Made by a program: the position numbers and the translations under genes
The notes under the pieces: generated by a model
Database searches by the model: none
Seen by the model: the letters and a program-made list of their open reading frames with translations, nothing else
Told to the model about the DNA's origin: nothing
Assembly: GCA_918219625.1 (NCBI GenBank)
Contig: CAKJXT010000054.1
Span: 1-7,098, forward strand
Direction of reading: 5' to 3'
Length of the DNA stretch: 7,098 bases
Origin: Bacilli bacterium
GTDB taxonomy: Bacteria > Bacillota_I > Bacilli_A > RF39 > UBA660
Part shown: piece after piece, positions 1-5,638 of the stretch
Position numbering within the stretch: position 1 is the stretch's first letter
Layout: every line of letters begins with the position of its first letter

Positions 1-639
1 ATGAAAAATGCTCCAAAAATAAGTGACTATTTAAATGAAACAAGTATTAATCATTTTAATAAAGTAAAAGAATATCTAGAATCAATGGAAATAGACTATG
101 AGGTAAATGAAAATCTAGTAAGAGGACTAGACTACTATACACATACAGTATTTGAAATAGAAGCCCAAGTAGAAGGATTCGGAAGCCAAAACGTTCTATG
201 CGGTGGTGGAAGATATGATGGATTAGTAAATACACTAGGAGGACCTGCAACACCTGGAGTAGGATTCGCTACAGGTATAGAAAGACTATTAACTGCTCTA
301 GAATATGAAAATAAACTACCAAGTGATAATGATAGTGTTGATACATATATAATTCCAATGGATGAAGAATCAAAAAAATTAGGAATTAAAATAACAAATA
401 TACTAAGAATGAATGGTTTTTCAAGTGAGATAGATGGAATGTCTAGAAATATAAAAGGAAACTTCAAACAAGCAGATAGACTTGGCGCAAAATACGTAAT
501 AATAATTGGAGAAGAAGAAATAAAATCAAATATTCTAACAATTAAAAACAATAATACAAAAGAAGAATATAAAATGAACTTAGAAGAACTAATAGACTTC
601 TTAGATGAAAACATAGAGGAGGAACATCATGAAGATTAA
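1..639 (+). CDS. hisS: Histidyl-tRNA synthetase, C-terminal half (5' end outside the window)
   Basis: Class II aminoacyl-tRNA synthetase that charges tRNA-His with histidine in the cytoplasm. About 212 residues are visible; the family is usually about 420, so roughly the first half (motifs 1 and 2) lies upstream. The ATG at base 1 is almost certainly an internal Met, because the reading enters in the middle of the catalytic domain. Visible signatures are the histidine-binding loop LVRGLDYY (residues 39-46, with the family's catalytic Arg at 41), the second His signature GGGRYDGL (68-75), and class II motif 3 GVGFATGIERL (86-96, with the ATP-binding Arg at 94). The HisRS-type anticodon-binding domain follows (about 114-205), ending in an acidic, His-containing tail. 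The stop lies inside the next gene: aspS starts 11 nt before the hisS stop ends, so the two are likely co-transcribed and translationally coupled. Codon use is strongly A-ending, with CTA the main Leu codon (hand count 11 CTA, 6 TTA). Confidence 0.97.
   Translation: MKNAPKISDYLNETSINHFNKVKEYLESMEIDYEVNENLVRGLDYYTHTVFEIEAQVEGFGSQNVLCGGGRYDGLVNTLGGPATPGVGFATGIERLLTALEYENKLPSDNDSVDTYIIPMDEESKKLGIKITNILRMNGFSSEIDGMSRNIKGNFKQADRLGAKYVIIIGEEEIKSNILTIKNNNTKEEYKMNLEELIDFLDENIEEEHHED
616..622 (+). promoter_or_regulatory. Shine-Dalgarno site for aspS, embedded in hisS
   Basis: GAGGAGG lies 6 nt before the aspS ATG and entirely within the last codons of hisS, where it encodes part of the acidic C-terminus. 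It supports 629 as the aspS start and suggests ribosomes terminating on hisS reinitiate on aspS. Confidence 0.85.
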
Positions 640-1930
640 CGAATTAAAAGAAAATAATTCAAAAGTAACAGTAAATGGATTTGTAGATAAAATAAGAAAT
701 CTTCAATACGTACAATTCGTAATACTAAGAGATACAACAGGAAAAGTACAAATAACTATAGAAAAAAATGAAGAAAATAAAGAATTAGTAGAAATTATTG
801 ATAATCTAAAAGAAGAAAGTACAATTAAAGTTACAGGAACATTAATGTTAAATGAAAAAATTAAACTAAATGGAATGGAAATAATTCCAGAAAATATTGA
901 AGTAACAAGTACTTGTACAGAAGACTTACCAATAAACTATAAAGATCCAGCATCATCAAATATAGATACAAGACTAAACTATAGATTCTTAGACTTAAGA
1001 AATGAAAAAAATCTATTAATGTTTAAAGTACAAACATGCTTTGTAAACGCAATGAGAGACTATGTAGTAAAAAATAACTTCATTGAAATACATACACCAA
1101 AACTAATAGGAGCAGCAAGTGAATCAGGATCAGAAGTATTCGAACTAAAATACTTTGATAGAAAAGCATACCTTGCTCAATCACCACAATTCTATAAGCA
1201 AATGGCACTAGCTAGTGGTTTTGAAAAAGTATTTGAAATCGCTCCTGCATTTAGAGCAGAAAACTCAAACTCATATAGACATGCAACAGAATTTACATCA
1301 TTCGATATAGAATTTTCATATATTAACTCATATGAAGATGTAATGGATTTTGAAGAAGACTTATTAATAGCTGGACTTTCAAAAGTAAAAGAGCAATATG
1401 GAGAAGAAGTTAAAAAAGTATTCAATGTAGATATAAATGTACCTACAAAACCATTCCCAAGAGTAAAACTAGAAGATTTATATAAAGAACTAGAAGAAAA
1501 ATATAACTTCCATATGGACTTTGAAGATGTAGGAGATATGAATAATGAATCAGAAAAATTAGCTTCTCAACTAATAAAAGAAAAATATGGACATGAATTC
1601 GTGTTTATAACAGACTTTAGTGCAAATAAAAGAGCATTCTACCATATGAGAAAAGATGGAGTTCCACAAGGATATGATCTTATATGGAAAGGTTGCGAAA
1701 TAACAACAGGCGCACAAAGAGAACATAGATATGATATTCTTAAAAAACAAGCAGAAGAAAAAGGACTTGGAGAAGATATCAAATTCTATATGGACTTCTT
1801 TAAATATGGATGTCCTCCACATGGTGGCTTTGCTTTAGGAATAGATAGACTTACAATGTTAATGTTAGAAACAGGTTCACTAAAAGAAACAATGTTTATC
1901 TTCAGAGGACCAAATAGAATAGAACCATAA
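629..1930 (+). CDS. aspS: Aspartyl-tRNA synthetase, archaeal/eukaryotic type (probably non-discriminating)
   Basis: Class IIb synthetase attaching Asp to tRNA. It has 433 residues, far shorter than the roughly 590-residue bacterial AspRS, because the bacterial GAD insertion is absent. Domains in order are an N-terminal OB-fold for anticodon binding (about 1-105, with NGFVDKIRNL and FVILRD) and a catalytic core (about 110-433). Motif 1 includes FIEIHTPKL (151-159). Motif 2 is FRAENSNSYRHATEF (208-222). QREHRYDIL (363-371) is typical of archaeal AspRS, and motif 3 is GGFALGIDRL (399-408). The TDFSANKRAFYHMR stretch (328-341) also fits AspRS better than AsnRS. Bacterial members of this type (often called AspRS2) commonly charge tRNA-Asn as well, with GatCAB then making Asn-tRNA. 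Specificity is not provable here: the OB-fold position that is Trp or His in archaeal enzymes appears to be Asp20. An 11-nt overlap with hisS and a terminator at the stop make it the last gene of its operon. Confidence 0.93.
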   Translation: MKINELKENNSKVTVNGFVDKIRNLQYVQFVILRDTTGKVQITIEKNEENKELVEIIDNLKEESTIKVTGTLMLNEKIKLNGMEIIPENIEVTSTCTEDLPINYKDPASSNIDTRLNYRFLDLRNEKNLLMFKVQTCFVNAMRDYVVKNNFIEIHTPKLIGAASESGSEVFELKYFDRKAYLAQSPQFYKQMALASGFEKVFEIAPAFRAENSNSYRHATEFTSFDIEFSYINSYEDVMDFEEDLLIAGLSKVKEQYGEEVKKVFNVDINVPTKPFPRVKLEDLYKELEEKYNFHMDFEDVGDMNNESEKLASQLIKEKYGHEFVFITDFSANKRAFYHMRKDGVPQGYDLIWKGCEITTGAQREHRYDILKKQAEEKGLGEDIKFYMDFFKYGCPPHGGFALGIDRLTMLMLETGSLKETMFIFRGPNRIEP

Positions 1931-1947
1931 TTGGTTCTTTTTATTTT
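1921..1947 (+). terminator. Intrinsic terminator of the hisS-aspS operon
   Basis: A 7-bp stem AGAACCA (1921-1927) / TGGTTCT (1932-1938) has a TAAT loop and is followed by TTTTATTTT. The stem uses the last codons of aspS and the TAA stop sits in the loop, so a ribosome finishing aspS would cover the hairpin. Confidence 0.85.
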
Positions 1948-1969
1948 AAATTAAGCAAGATAACAACTA

Positions 1970-1998
1970 TTGAAAAAAATAATAGAAAATGCTACAAT
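1970..1998 (+). promoter_or_regulatory. Promoter of the three-gene cassette (sigma-A type, extended -10)
   Basis: The -35 TTGAAA (1970-1975) and -10 TACAAT (1993-1998) are separated by exactly 17 nt, with TGC directly before the -10 giving an extended -10 element. Transcription should start near 2005, leaving a leader of about 23 nt before the ATG at 2028. The promoter follows directly on the aspS terminator, so the cassette has its own transcription start. Confidence 0.8.
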
Positions 1999-2012
1999 AA
2001 AGAAAATTAATT

Positions 2013-2018
2013 AAGGAG
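2013..2018 (+). promoter_or_regulatory. Shine-Dalgarno site deciding the start of the first cassette gene
   Basis: AAGGAG ends 9 nt before the ATG at 2028. A TTG at 2019 is in frame but directly abuts this site, too close for initiation, so 2028 is the start. Confidence 0.85.
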
Positions 2019-2027
2019 TTGTTTTAT

Positions 2028-2720
2028 ATGATAGAAAAAATTTATGACATAGGCGGAGCCTATGAATTATTTAAAAGTTATAATGGTGTAGGAAACGAAA
2101 ATTGTATATTTTATGCAACATATGAAAAGGCTCTAACATCAAAAGATGTAGCAAAAGCAGCAGTATTAACTGGCGTAGTTGGTGCTTTAGGAGGAAGAGT
2201 AATAGGTGTTCAACCTAACAATAATTTTTATCCAGGATATTTAATAAATGTAACAGAATATGGTGTTGGCTTAATCGCACTTCAATATGATGGTTTTACA
2301 ACACAAGGCGCAATAAACAAAATGAAAATTGTTCCAAATTCTTATAGTTTTATTGCTAAAAGTGATATTAAAACATTATGTTCTAGTAAAAACTCTTTAT
2401 GTTTAGATCCTTCAGTAAGATTTGTTACAATTGAAACAAATGATGGGTTTAGAATAGACTTTAGAGTAAAGATGAAAAATGAATTCTTGACATATCAAGA
2501 AAAAAACTTTGCCTACTTTATGAATCACTATGAAGTAAATGACAAGAAAAACCCATATAATTCTGCTAAAAAATTAGTGATAGGTTTGCTTATAGCAGCA
2601 GCAATAATAACTATTATTGGTGTATTAGCAGGATCAAGTGATAATAATGATAATAGTAAGATTAAAAAGGTACCTACAGTAGACACTAGTAAAATAAAAA
2701 TAAATAAATATAATCCATAA
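2028..2720 (+). CDS. Hypothetical protein with C-terminal membrane anchor, possible PH-like domain
   Basis: I do not recognise this 230-residue protein as a named family. Residues 1-45 are mixed; 45-61 are Gly/Ala/Val-rich (TGVVGALGGRVIGV) and only weakly hydrophobic. Residues about 70-165 look like alternating beta strands followed by a helix (YGVGLIALQYDG, SDIKTLCSS, RFVTIETNDGFRIDFRV, then QEKNFAYFMNHY), reminiscent of small bacterial PH-like domains; that is inference. One clear membrane segment lies at about 183-202, preceded by KK and followed by a 28-residue Asn/Asp/Lys-rich polar tail, so the main domain is probably cytoplasmic. No signal peptide is seen. It is the first gene of the cassette, directly behind a strong promoter; the next gene begins 21 nt after its stop. 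Leu codons are mainly TTA (10 of 15) with a single CTA, unlike the flanking housekeeping genes. Confidence in the gene is high, in function none. Confidence 0.85.
   Translation: MIEKIYDIGGAYELFKSYNGVGNENCIFYATYEKALTSKDVAKAAVLTGVVGALGGRVIGVQPNNNFYPGYLINVTEYGVGLIALQYDGFTTQGAINKMKIVPNSYSFIAKSDIKTLCSSKNSLCLDPSVRFVTIETNDGFRIDFRVKMKNEFLTYQEKNFAYFMNHYEVNDKKNPYNSAKKLVIGLLIAAAIITIIGVLAGSSDNNDNSKIKKVPTVDTSKIKINKYNP
2048..2064 (+). other. Compact inverted repeat just inside the first cassette gene
   Basis: CATAGGC (2048-2054) and GCCTATG (2058-2064) form a perfect 7-bp stem around a GGA loop, starting 20 nt after the start-codon A. It is unusually GC-rich for this sequence. It encodes the DIGGAYE region, so it may be coincidental; an mRNA hairpin affecting early translation, or a protein-binding dyad downstream of the promoter, is possible. 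Confidence 0.4.
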
Positions 2721-2741
2721 TAATAAAGGAGGGAAAATCAT

Positions 2742-4313
2742 ATGAAATTATTTGATGAATTTAAAAAAAGAAAATTATTAACTCATATATGTATTGTATT
2801 AATTATTTCCGCTGTTTTGTGCATTGCTCAAAAGGTATCAATCAAAACAGTACCATTTTATGTAATTAATATTACTTTTTTATATTGCATGTTTTTAATT
2901 ATTAAATATTTTGTTAAAGACCTTATAAAAGGTTATAAGACATATGAACCATCTCCAACATCAGATTCAAAAGAAAAAAAATATTCTTTTAGATATAAGT
3001 CTGAATGGGTATGGGAAGATGCCGCAATGGAATATTTAAAACTAAAAAATAAAGAAAATATTAGTGAGTTAACACAAGAAGAAAAAGAAACAATATATAA
3101 ATATGCATCAATGCCTATCGCATATTTTGCAATGTGGTTAATAGATAATAATTTTCTCGATAATGACACATATGATACGTCAAATCAATTAATTATTGAC
3201 ATAAAAAATAGAAAAAAAACACCAGTTGAGCTCATCAGTAATATGGATTATTATTTTAGTGGCCAGGATATAACAGCAAAAATAATACCTTTTGTAGAAA
3301 TGTACTACAATGATTTATATGATAGAGGTTGCATGCATAAAGAAGAGTCTGATTACTATCAATGTATAAAAAATAATAGCGGGTTTTACTATTGTGTTGA
3401 TTTTTCTTGGGAAAATTACGACAAAATAGCACAAAAAATTAATGATGCATATAAGAAAAATGGTGGGATAGTAGAACCAGTAATTGATGAAAAAACAAGA
3501 CAAGAAGAGATTGTTATGATTAACGAAATTTCAGAAGAACTAAAAAGACAAACAATAATCGATAACTATAAAATTGGTTTTACAAATGAAAAATGTGATT
3601 TTTTTGATAGCAAAATAGGTGGCATGCCATATTGGAATACTAATTTAGAATATCCTAGGACTAGTGATGGTGAGAATCTTGTTTTATTAGCGCAAATCAA
3701 TTTTGAAAGAGAACAATTTAATGATGATAGATTACCAAAAAAGGGTATATTACAATTCTTTGTAAAAAATAATTGGCTATGGATGGAAAACGAGGAATAC
3801 AAGGTTGTTTATCATGAAAACATTGATGACAATTTTAATTTAGAGACATTTAATAAATTAAATGTAAAAACAACTTTAAATTCGGAAATTAATATTGATG
3901 TAAAAGGTGAACATAAAATTGTTTTTAAGAAAAATCAAGAAGCAATTAGTGTTGATGATTACCATTTCGATACTTGCGTTTGGAATATTTGTTCAAAAAA
4001 ATATGGCTTTGATGAACTTGAATTCGATGAAAAGTATTATGATGGTTTCCGCAATGATTTAAGAGATAAATTTGAATTGGGTAACGGTTCAAAATTATTA
4101 GGATATCCCGGCTTTTGTCAATTCGATCCGAGAGAGGATATTCCAAATGGGAAAGATCTATTTTTATTATTTCAATTAGATGGATATAATAATATTACAC
4201 CTTATGATCGAAATATAAGACTGAAGGATGGTATATTGAATTTCTTTATTACCGCTAAAGATTTAGAAAATAAAAATTTCGATAATGTAATTATGCATGG
4301 CGATTTTCATTAA
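2742..4313 (+). CDS. Membrane-anchored DUF7832-like / YwqG (DUF1963) fusion protein
   Basis: A 523-residue protein of unknown function. A short LFDEFKKRK N-terminus precedes two predicted membrane segments (about 12-30 and 36-57). Residues about 84-240 resemble the DUF7832 domain: SEWVWEDA (87-94), the helix PIAYFAMWLIDNNFL (125-139), NRKKTPVELI (156-165) and SWENYDKIAQKIND (222-235). Residues about 255-523 match the YwqG/DUF1963 family: IGGMPYW (292-298), LEYPRTSDGE (302-311), VLLAQINF (314-321), LPKKGILQFF (331-340), LLGYPGFCQFDPRED (452-466) and the C-terminal DGILNFFI...FDNVIMHGD. Bacillus YwqG is about 260 residues and lacks the membrane and DUF7832 parts, so this is an extended architecture. 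With a membrane hairpin and no signal peptide, both globular domains are probably cytoplasmic. A near-perfect AAGGAGG (2726-2732) 9 nt upstream fixes the start. ywqG in B. subtilis adjoins an LXG toxin locus, so an immunity-like role is conceivable but not shown. Leu codons are about 26 TTA against 4 CTA. Confidence 0.88.
   Translation: MKLFDEFKKRKLLTHICIVLIISAVLCIAQKVSIKTVPFYVINITFLYCMFLIIKYFVKDLIKGYKTYEPSPTSDSKEKKYSFRYKSEWVWEDAAMEYLKLKNKENISELTQEEKETIYKYASMPIAYFAMWLIDNNFLDNDTYDTSNQLIIDIKNRKKTPVELISNMDYYFSGQDITAKIIPFVEMYYNDLYDRGCMHKEESDYYQCIKNNSGFYYCVDFSWENYDKIAQKINDAYKKNGGIVEPVIDEKTRQEEIVMINEISEELKRQTIIDNYKIGFTNEKCDFFDSKIGGMPYWNTNLEYPRTSDGENLVLLAQINFEREQFNDDRLPKKGILQFFVKNNWLWMENEEYKVVYHENIDDNFNLETFNKLNVKTTLNSEINIDVKGEHKIVFKKNQEAISVDDYHFDTCVWNICSKKYGFDELEFDEKYYDGFRNDLRDKFELGNGSKLLGYPGFCQFDPREDIPNGKDLFLLFQLDGYNNITPYDRNIRLKDGILNFFITAKDLENKNFDNVIMHGDFH
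2747..2769 (+). repeat. Repeated gene start, copy 1 (LFDxFKK coding)
   Basis: This 23-nt stretch just after the ATG matches 4338-4360 at 22 of 23 positions. It encodes LFDEFKK here and LFDKFKK there. The two proteins show no obvious similarity beyond it. Confidence 0.7.
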
Positions 4314-4332
4314 AAGAATGAGGTAATTTAAA

Positions 4333-5067
4333 ATGGGATTATTTGATAAATTTAAAAAAAATGAAAAAAAAGATGAACTGCCAACAATATCAAAAAATGA
4401 TACGGAAAGAATTCATGATATAATGGAATACATTAAACAACACGATTACGACTTTTATACATTGTTACAAAATCTTAGTTTATATGCTGTTCCATTAGAA
4501 TCAAACACTAATCTTCTGCCTTTAAGTGAGATAGCACATACAATGATTTCTTCACTTCATTGTTGCATCGAAGCAAAAAAAAGATTAAACTCAATTTCAG
4601 AAGATTTTTTATCTAGTGATACTTATAAAAGATTTATGATTAGCTTTACTGATGGTTTTATATTTGATGAATTAGAAAGAATTTCTATTTATTCGGAATC
4701 TGAATTAAAGACGCAAATTGAAAATAATTATTTCGCATATTTCTATGCATATGTTTTGGGTTTGATTGATAGACTTCCTGCAAATCCTGAAGGCTGTGAT
4801 GAAATAAAATTATGCACCCTTATAACAAAATTTAATAGTTATGGTGAAATGCTTAATAATTGCAAAATGTTAGATAAGGAGTCAATACTCTATATTTCTG
4901 ATTCACTTGCTTTAGAATCAATATATTATATATATAAAGAAAAAAATAACATACATTTTAATGAAAAAGATAGAAATTATAAAATCATCCAAAGATATTG
5001 CTCATTCTATGTCCTTTCGTACAATTTTGATGACATGAAAAATAAACTTGAAAAAGTTCAACAATAG
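4333..5067 (+). CDS. Hypothetical soluble helical protein with LFDxFKK N-terminus
   Basis: I do not recognise this 244-residue protein. It begins MGLFDKFKKN, an amphipathic start seen on many small Bacillota proteins of unknown role and shared with the preceding gene. A lysine-rich linker (about 8-14) follows, then a mostly helical body (about 22-242) with no membrane segment, no signal peptide and no catalytic motif I can identify. Six cysteines are scattered (CC at 77-78, C155, C161, C177, C223) without a zinc-binding pattern. It starts 20 nt after the YwqG-fusion stop with a GAGG site (4320-4323) 9 nt upstream, so it should be the last gene of the same transcript, which ends in the terminator at its stop codon. 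No CTA Leu codons were found in a hand count, the extreme of the cassette's bias. Existence of the gene is well supported by its length, start site and codon use; function is unknown. Confidence 0.82.
   Translation: MGLFDKFKKNEKKDELPTISKNDTERIHDIMEYIKQHDYDFYTLLQNLSLYAVPLESNTNLLPLSEIAHTMISSLHCCIEAKKRLNSISEDFLSSDTYKRFMISFTDGFIFDELERISIYSESELKTQIENNYFAYFYAYVLGLIDRLPANPEGCDEIKLCTLITKFNSYGEMLNNCKMLDKESILYISDSLALESIYYIYKEKNNIHFNEKDRNYKIIQRYCSFYVLSYNFDDMKNKLEKVQQ
4338..4360 (+). repeat. Repeated gene start, copy 2 (LFDxFKK coding)
   Basis: Second copy of the 23-nt stretch at 2747-2769, differing only at one base (Glu codon there, Lys codon here). Each copy starts 5 nt after the A of its own start codon. 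Confidence 0.7.
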
Positions 5068-5090
5068 TTTAGAGAAATCTAAACTTTTTT
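5066..5090 (+). terminator. Intrinsic terminator of the three-gene cassette
   Basis: A perfect 8-bp stem AGTTTAGA (5066-5073) / TCTAAACT (5078-5085) closes a GAAA tetraloop and runs into six T residues (5085-5090). The stem begins within the TAG stop of the upstream gene, as with the aspS terminator. Confidence 0.9.
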
Positions 5091-5098
5091 CGTTTATA

Positions 5099-5127
5099 TA
5101 GTAAATTAATATAAAATAATGTATAAT
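5099..5127 (+). promoter_or_regulatory. Candidate promoter for the zinc-ribbon gene and mutL
   Basis: A perfect -10 TATAAT (5122-5127) lies 17 nt after a poor -35 match, TAGTAA (5099-5104). If used, transcription starts about 5133-5135, only about 10 nt before the ATG at 5143. That would exclude the in-frame ATG at 5119. The weak -35 keeps the call tentative. Confidence 0.5.
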
Positions 5128-5133
5128 TATATT

Positions 5134-5138
5134 GGTGA
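5134..5138 (+). promoter_or_regulatory. Shine-Dalgarno site choosing the start of the zinc-ribbon gene
   Basis: GGTGA, part of the extended anti-SD complement AGGAGGTGA, lies 4 nt before the ATG at 5143. No comparable site precedes the in-frame ATG at 5119. Confidence 0.55.
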
Positions 5139-5142
5139 AATT

Positions 5143-5637
5143 ATGAAGAAACTTGGATATTGTGGATATTGTGATTTAGAATTTGAATATGAAATAAAAA
5201 CAATTGAAGATACAAAAAATGTAATATGCCCAAACTGTAATAAAAGAATAAATCCTAAAAGTAAAAAGATTGTTCCTTTAACAAAAACCGAAAAAACAGT
5301 AGATAATATAGCTAATACAATAATAAATATATATTTCTATTTTTATCTAGTAACATCTACATTAGGACTAATATTTTATTTTACAAAATTAACAAAACTA
5401 TTTGAAATAGCAACAATTCTAATAATAATTGGAATTATAATAGATTATCTAAGAGGATACACAAGAAATATATTTGGAACTTTAGGACTAATTATCTCAA
5501 TAGGACTAGGAATATATCTATTAAATGATATAAAAACAGGAGCATTCCTAGGAATAACAGTATGTACATTTATATCAAGTTTTATAAAACAAATTATAAA
5601 CAAAATAATAAACAAATTATTTAGAAAGTATGGTTAA
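5143..5637 (+). CDS. Small zinc-ribbon integral membrane protein
   Basis: A 164-residue protein of unknown function starting MKKLGYCGYC. The cytoplasmic-looking N-terminus carries two CxxC knuckles (C7/C10 and C29/C32, separated by 18 residues), a typical four-Cys zinc ribbon. A basic linker (NPKSKK, 37-42) is followed by about four hydrophobic segments (about 60-80, 86-101, 109-127, 133-148) and a Lys/Arg-rich C-terminus. An in-frame ATG at 5119 would add eight residues, but it overlaps the likely -10 box and puts extra sequence before the zinc ribbon, so 5143 is preferred. Codon use (hand count 9 CTA, 7 TTA, 1 CTT for Leu) matches mutL and hisS, not the preceding cassette. mutL starts 1 nt after its stop, so the two are almost certainly co-transcribed and translationally coupled. 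A role in mismatch repair is not implied by any motif; zinc-ribbon plus membrane proteins are common uncharacterised Bacillota proteins. Confidence 0.85.
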   Translation: MKKLGYCGYCDLEFEYEIKTIEDTKNVICPNCNKRINPKSKKIVPLTKTEKTVDNIANTIINIYFYFYLVTSTLGLIFYFTKLTKLFEIATILIIIGIIIDYLRGYTRNIFGTLGLIISIGLGIYLLNDIKTGAFLGITVCTFISSFIKQIINKIINKLFRKYG

Positions 5638-5638
5638 T

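Noticed and set aside
135..614. 159-codon minus-strand open frame opposite hisS
   Set aside because: It is the antisense of conserved HisRS motifs, with a low-complexity Ser/Phe/Ile product and no start signal.
1..639. A complete 212-residue gene starting at the ATG at base 1
   Set aside because: The sequence begins inside the HisRS catalytic domain; motifs 1 and 2 are missing, so the ATG is internal and the gene is cut by the window edge.
2019..2027. TTG start at 2019 for the first cassette gene
   Set aside because: It abuts the AAGGAG site with no spacer, while ATG 2028 has a 9-nt spacing.
2742..4313. Assignment of the cassette as a toxin-immunity system
   Set aside because: No LXG, RHS or nuclease toxin gene is present in the window, so the DUF1963 link to toxin loci is context from other genomes and not evidence here.
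5119..5142. ATG at 5119 as start of the zinc-ribbon gene
   Set aside because: It overlaps the likely -10 box and has no SD, whereas 5143 has GGTGA upstream and begins just before the zinc ribbon.
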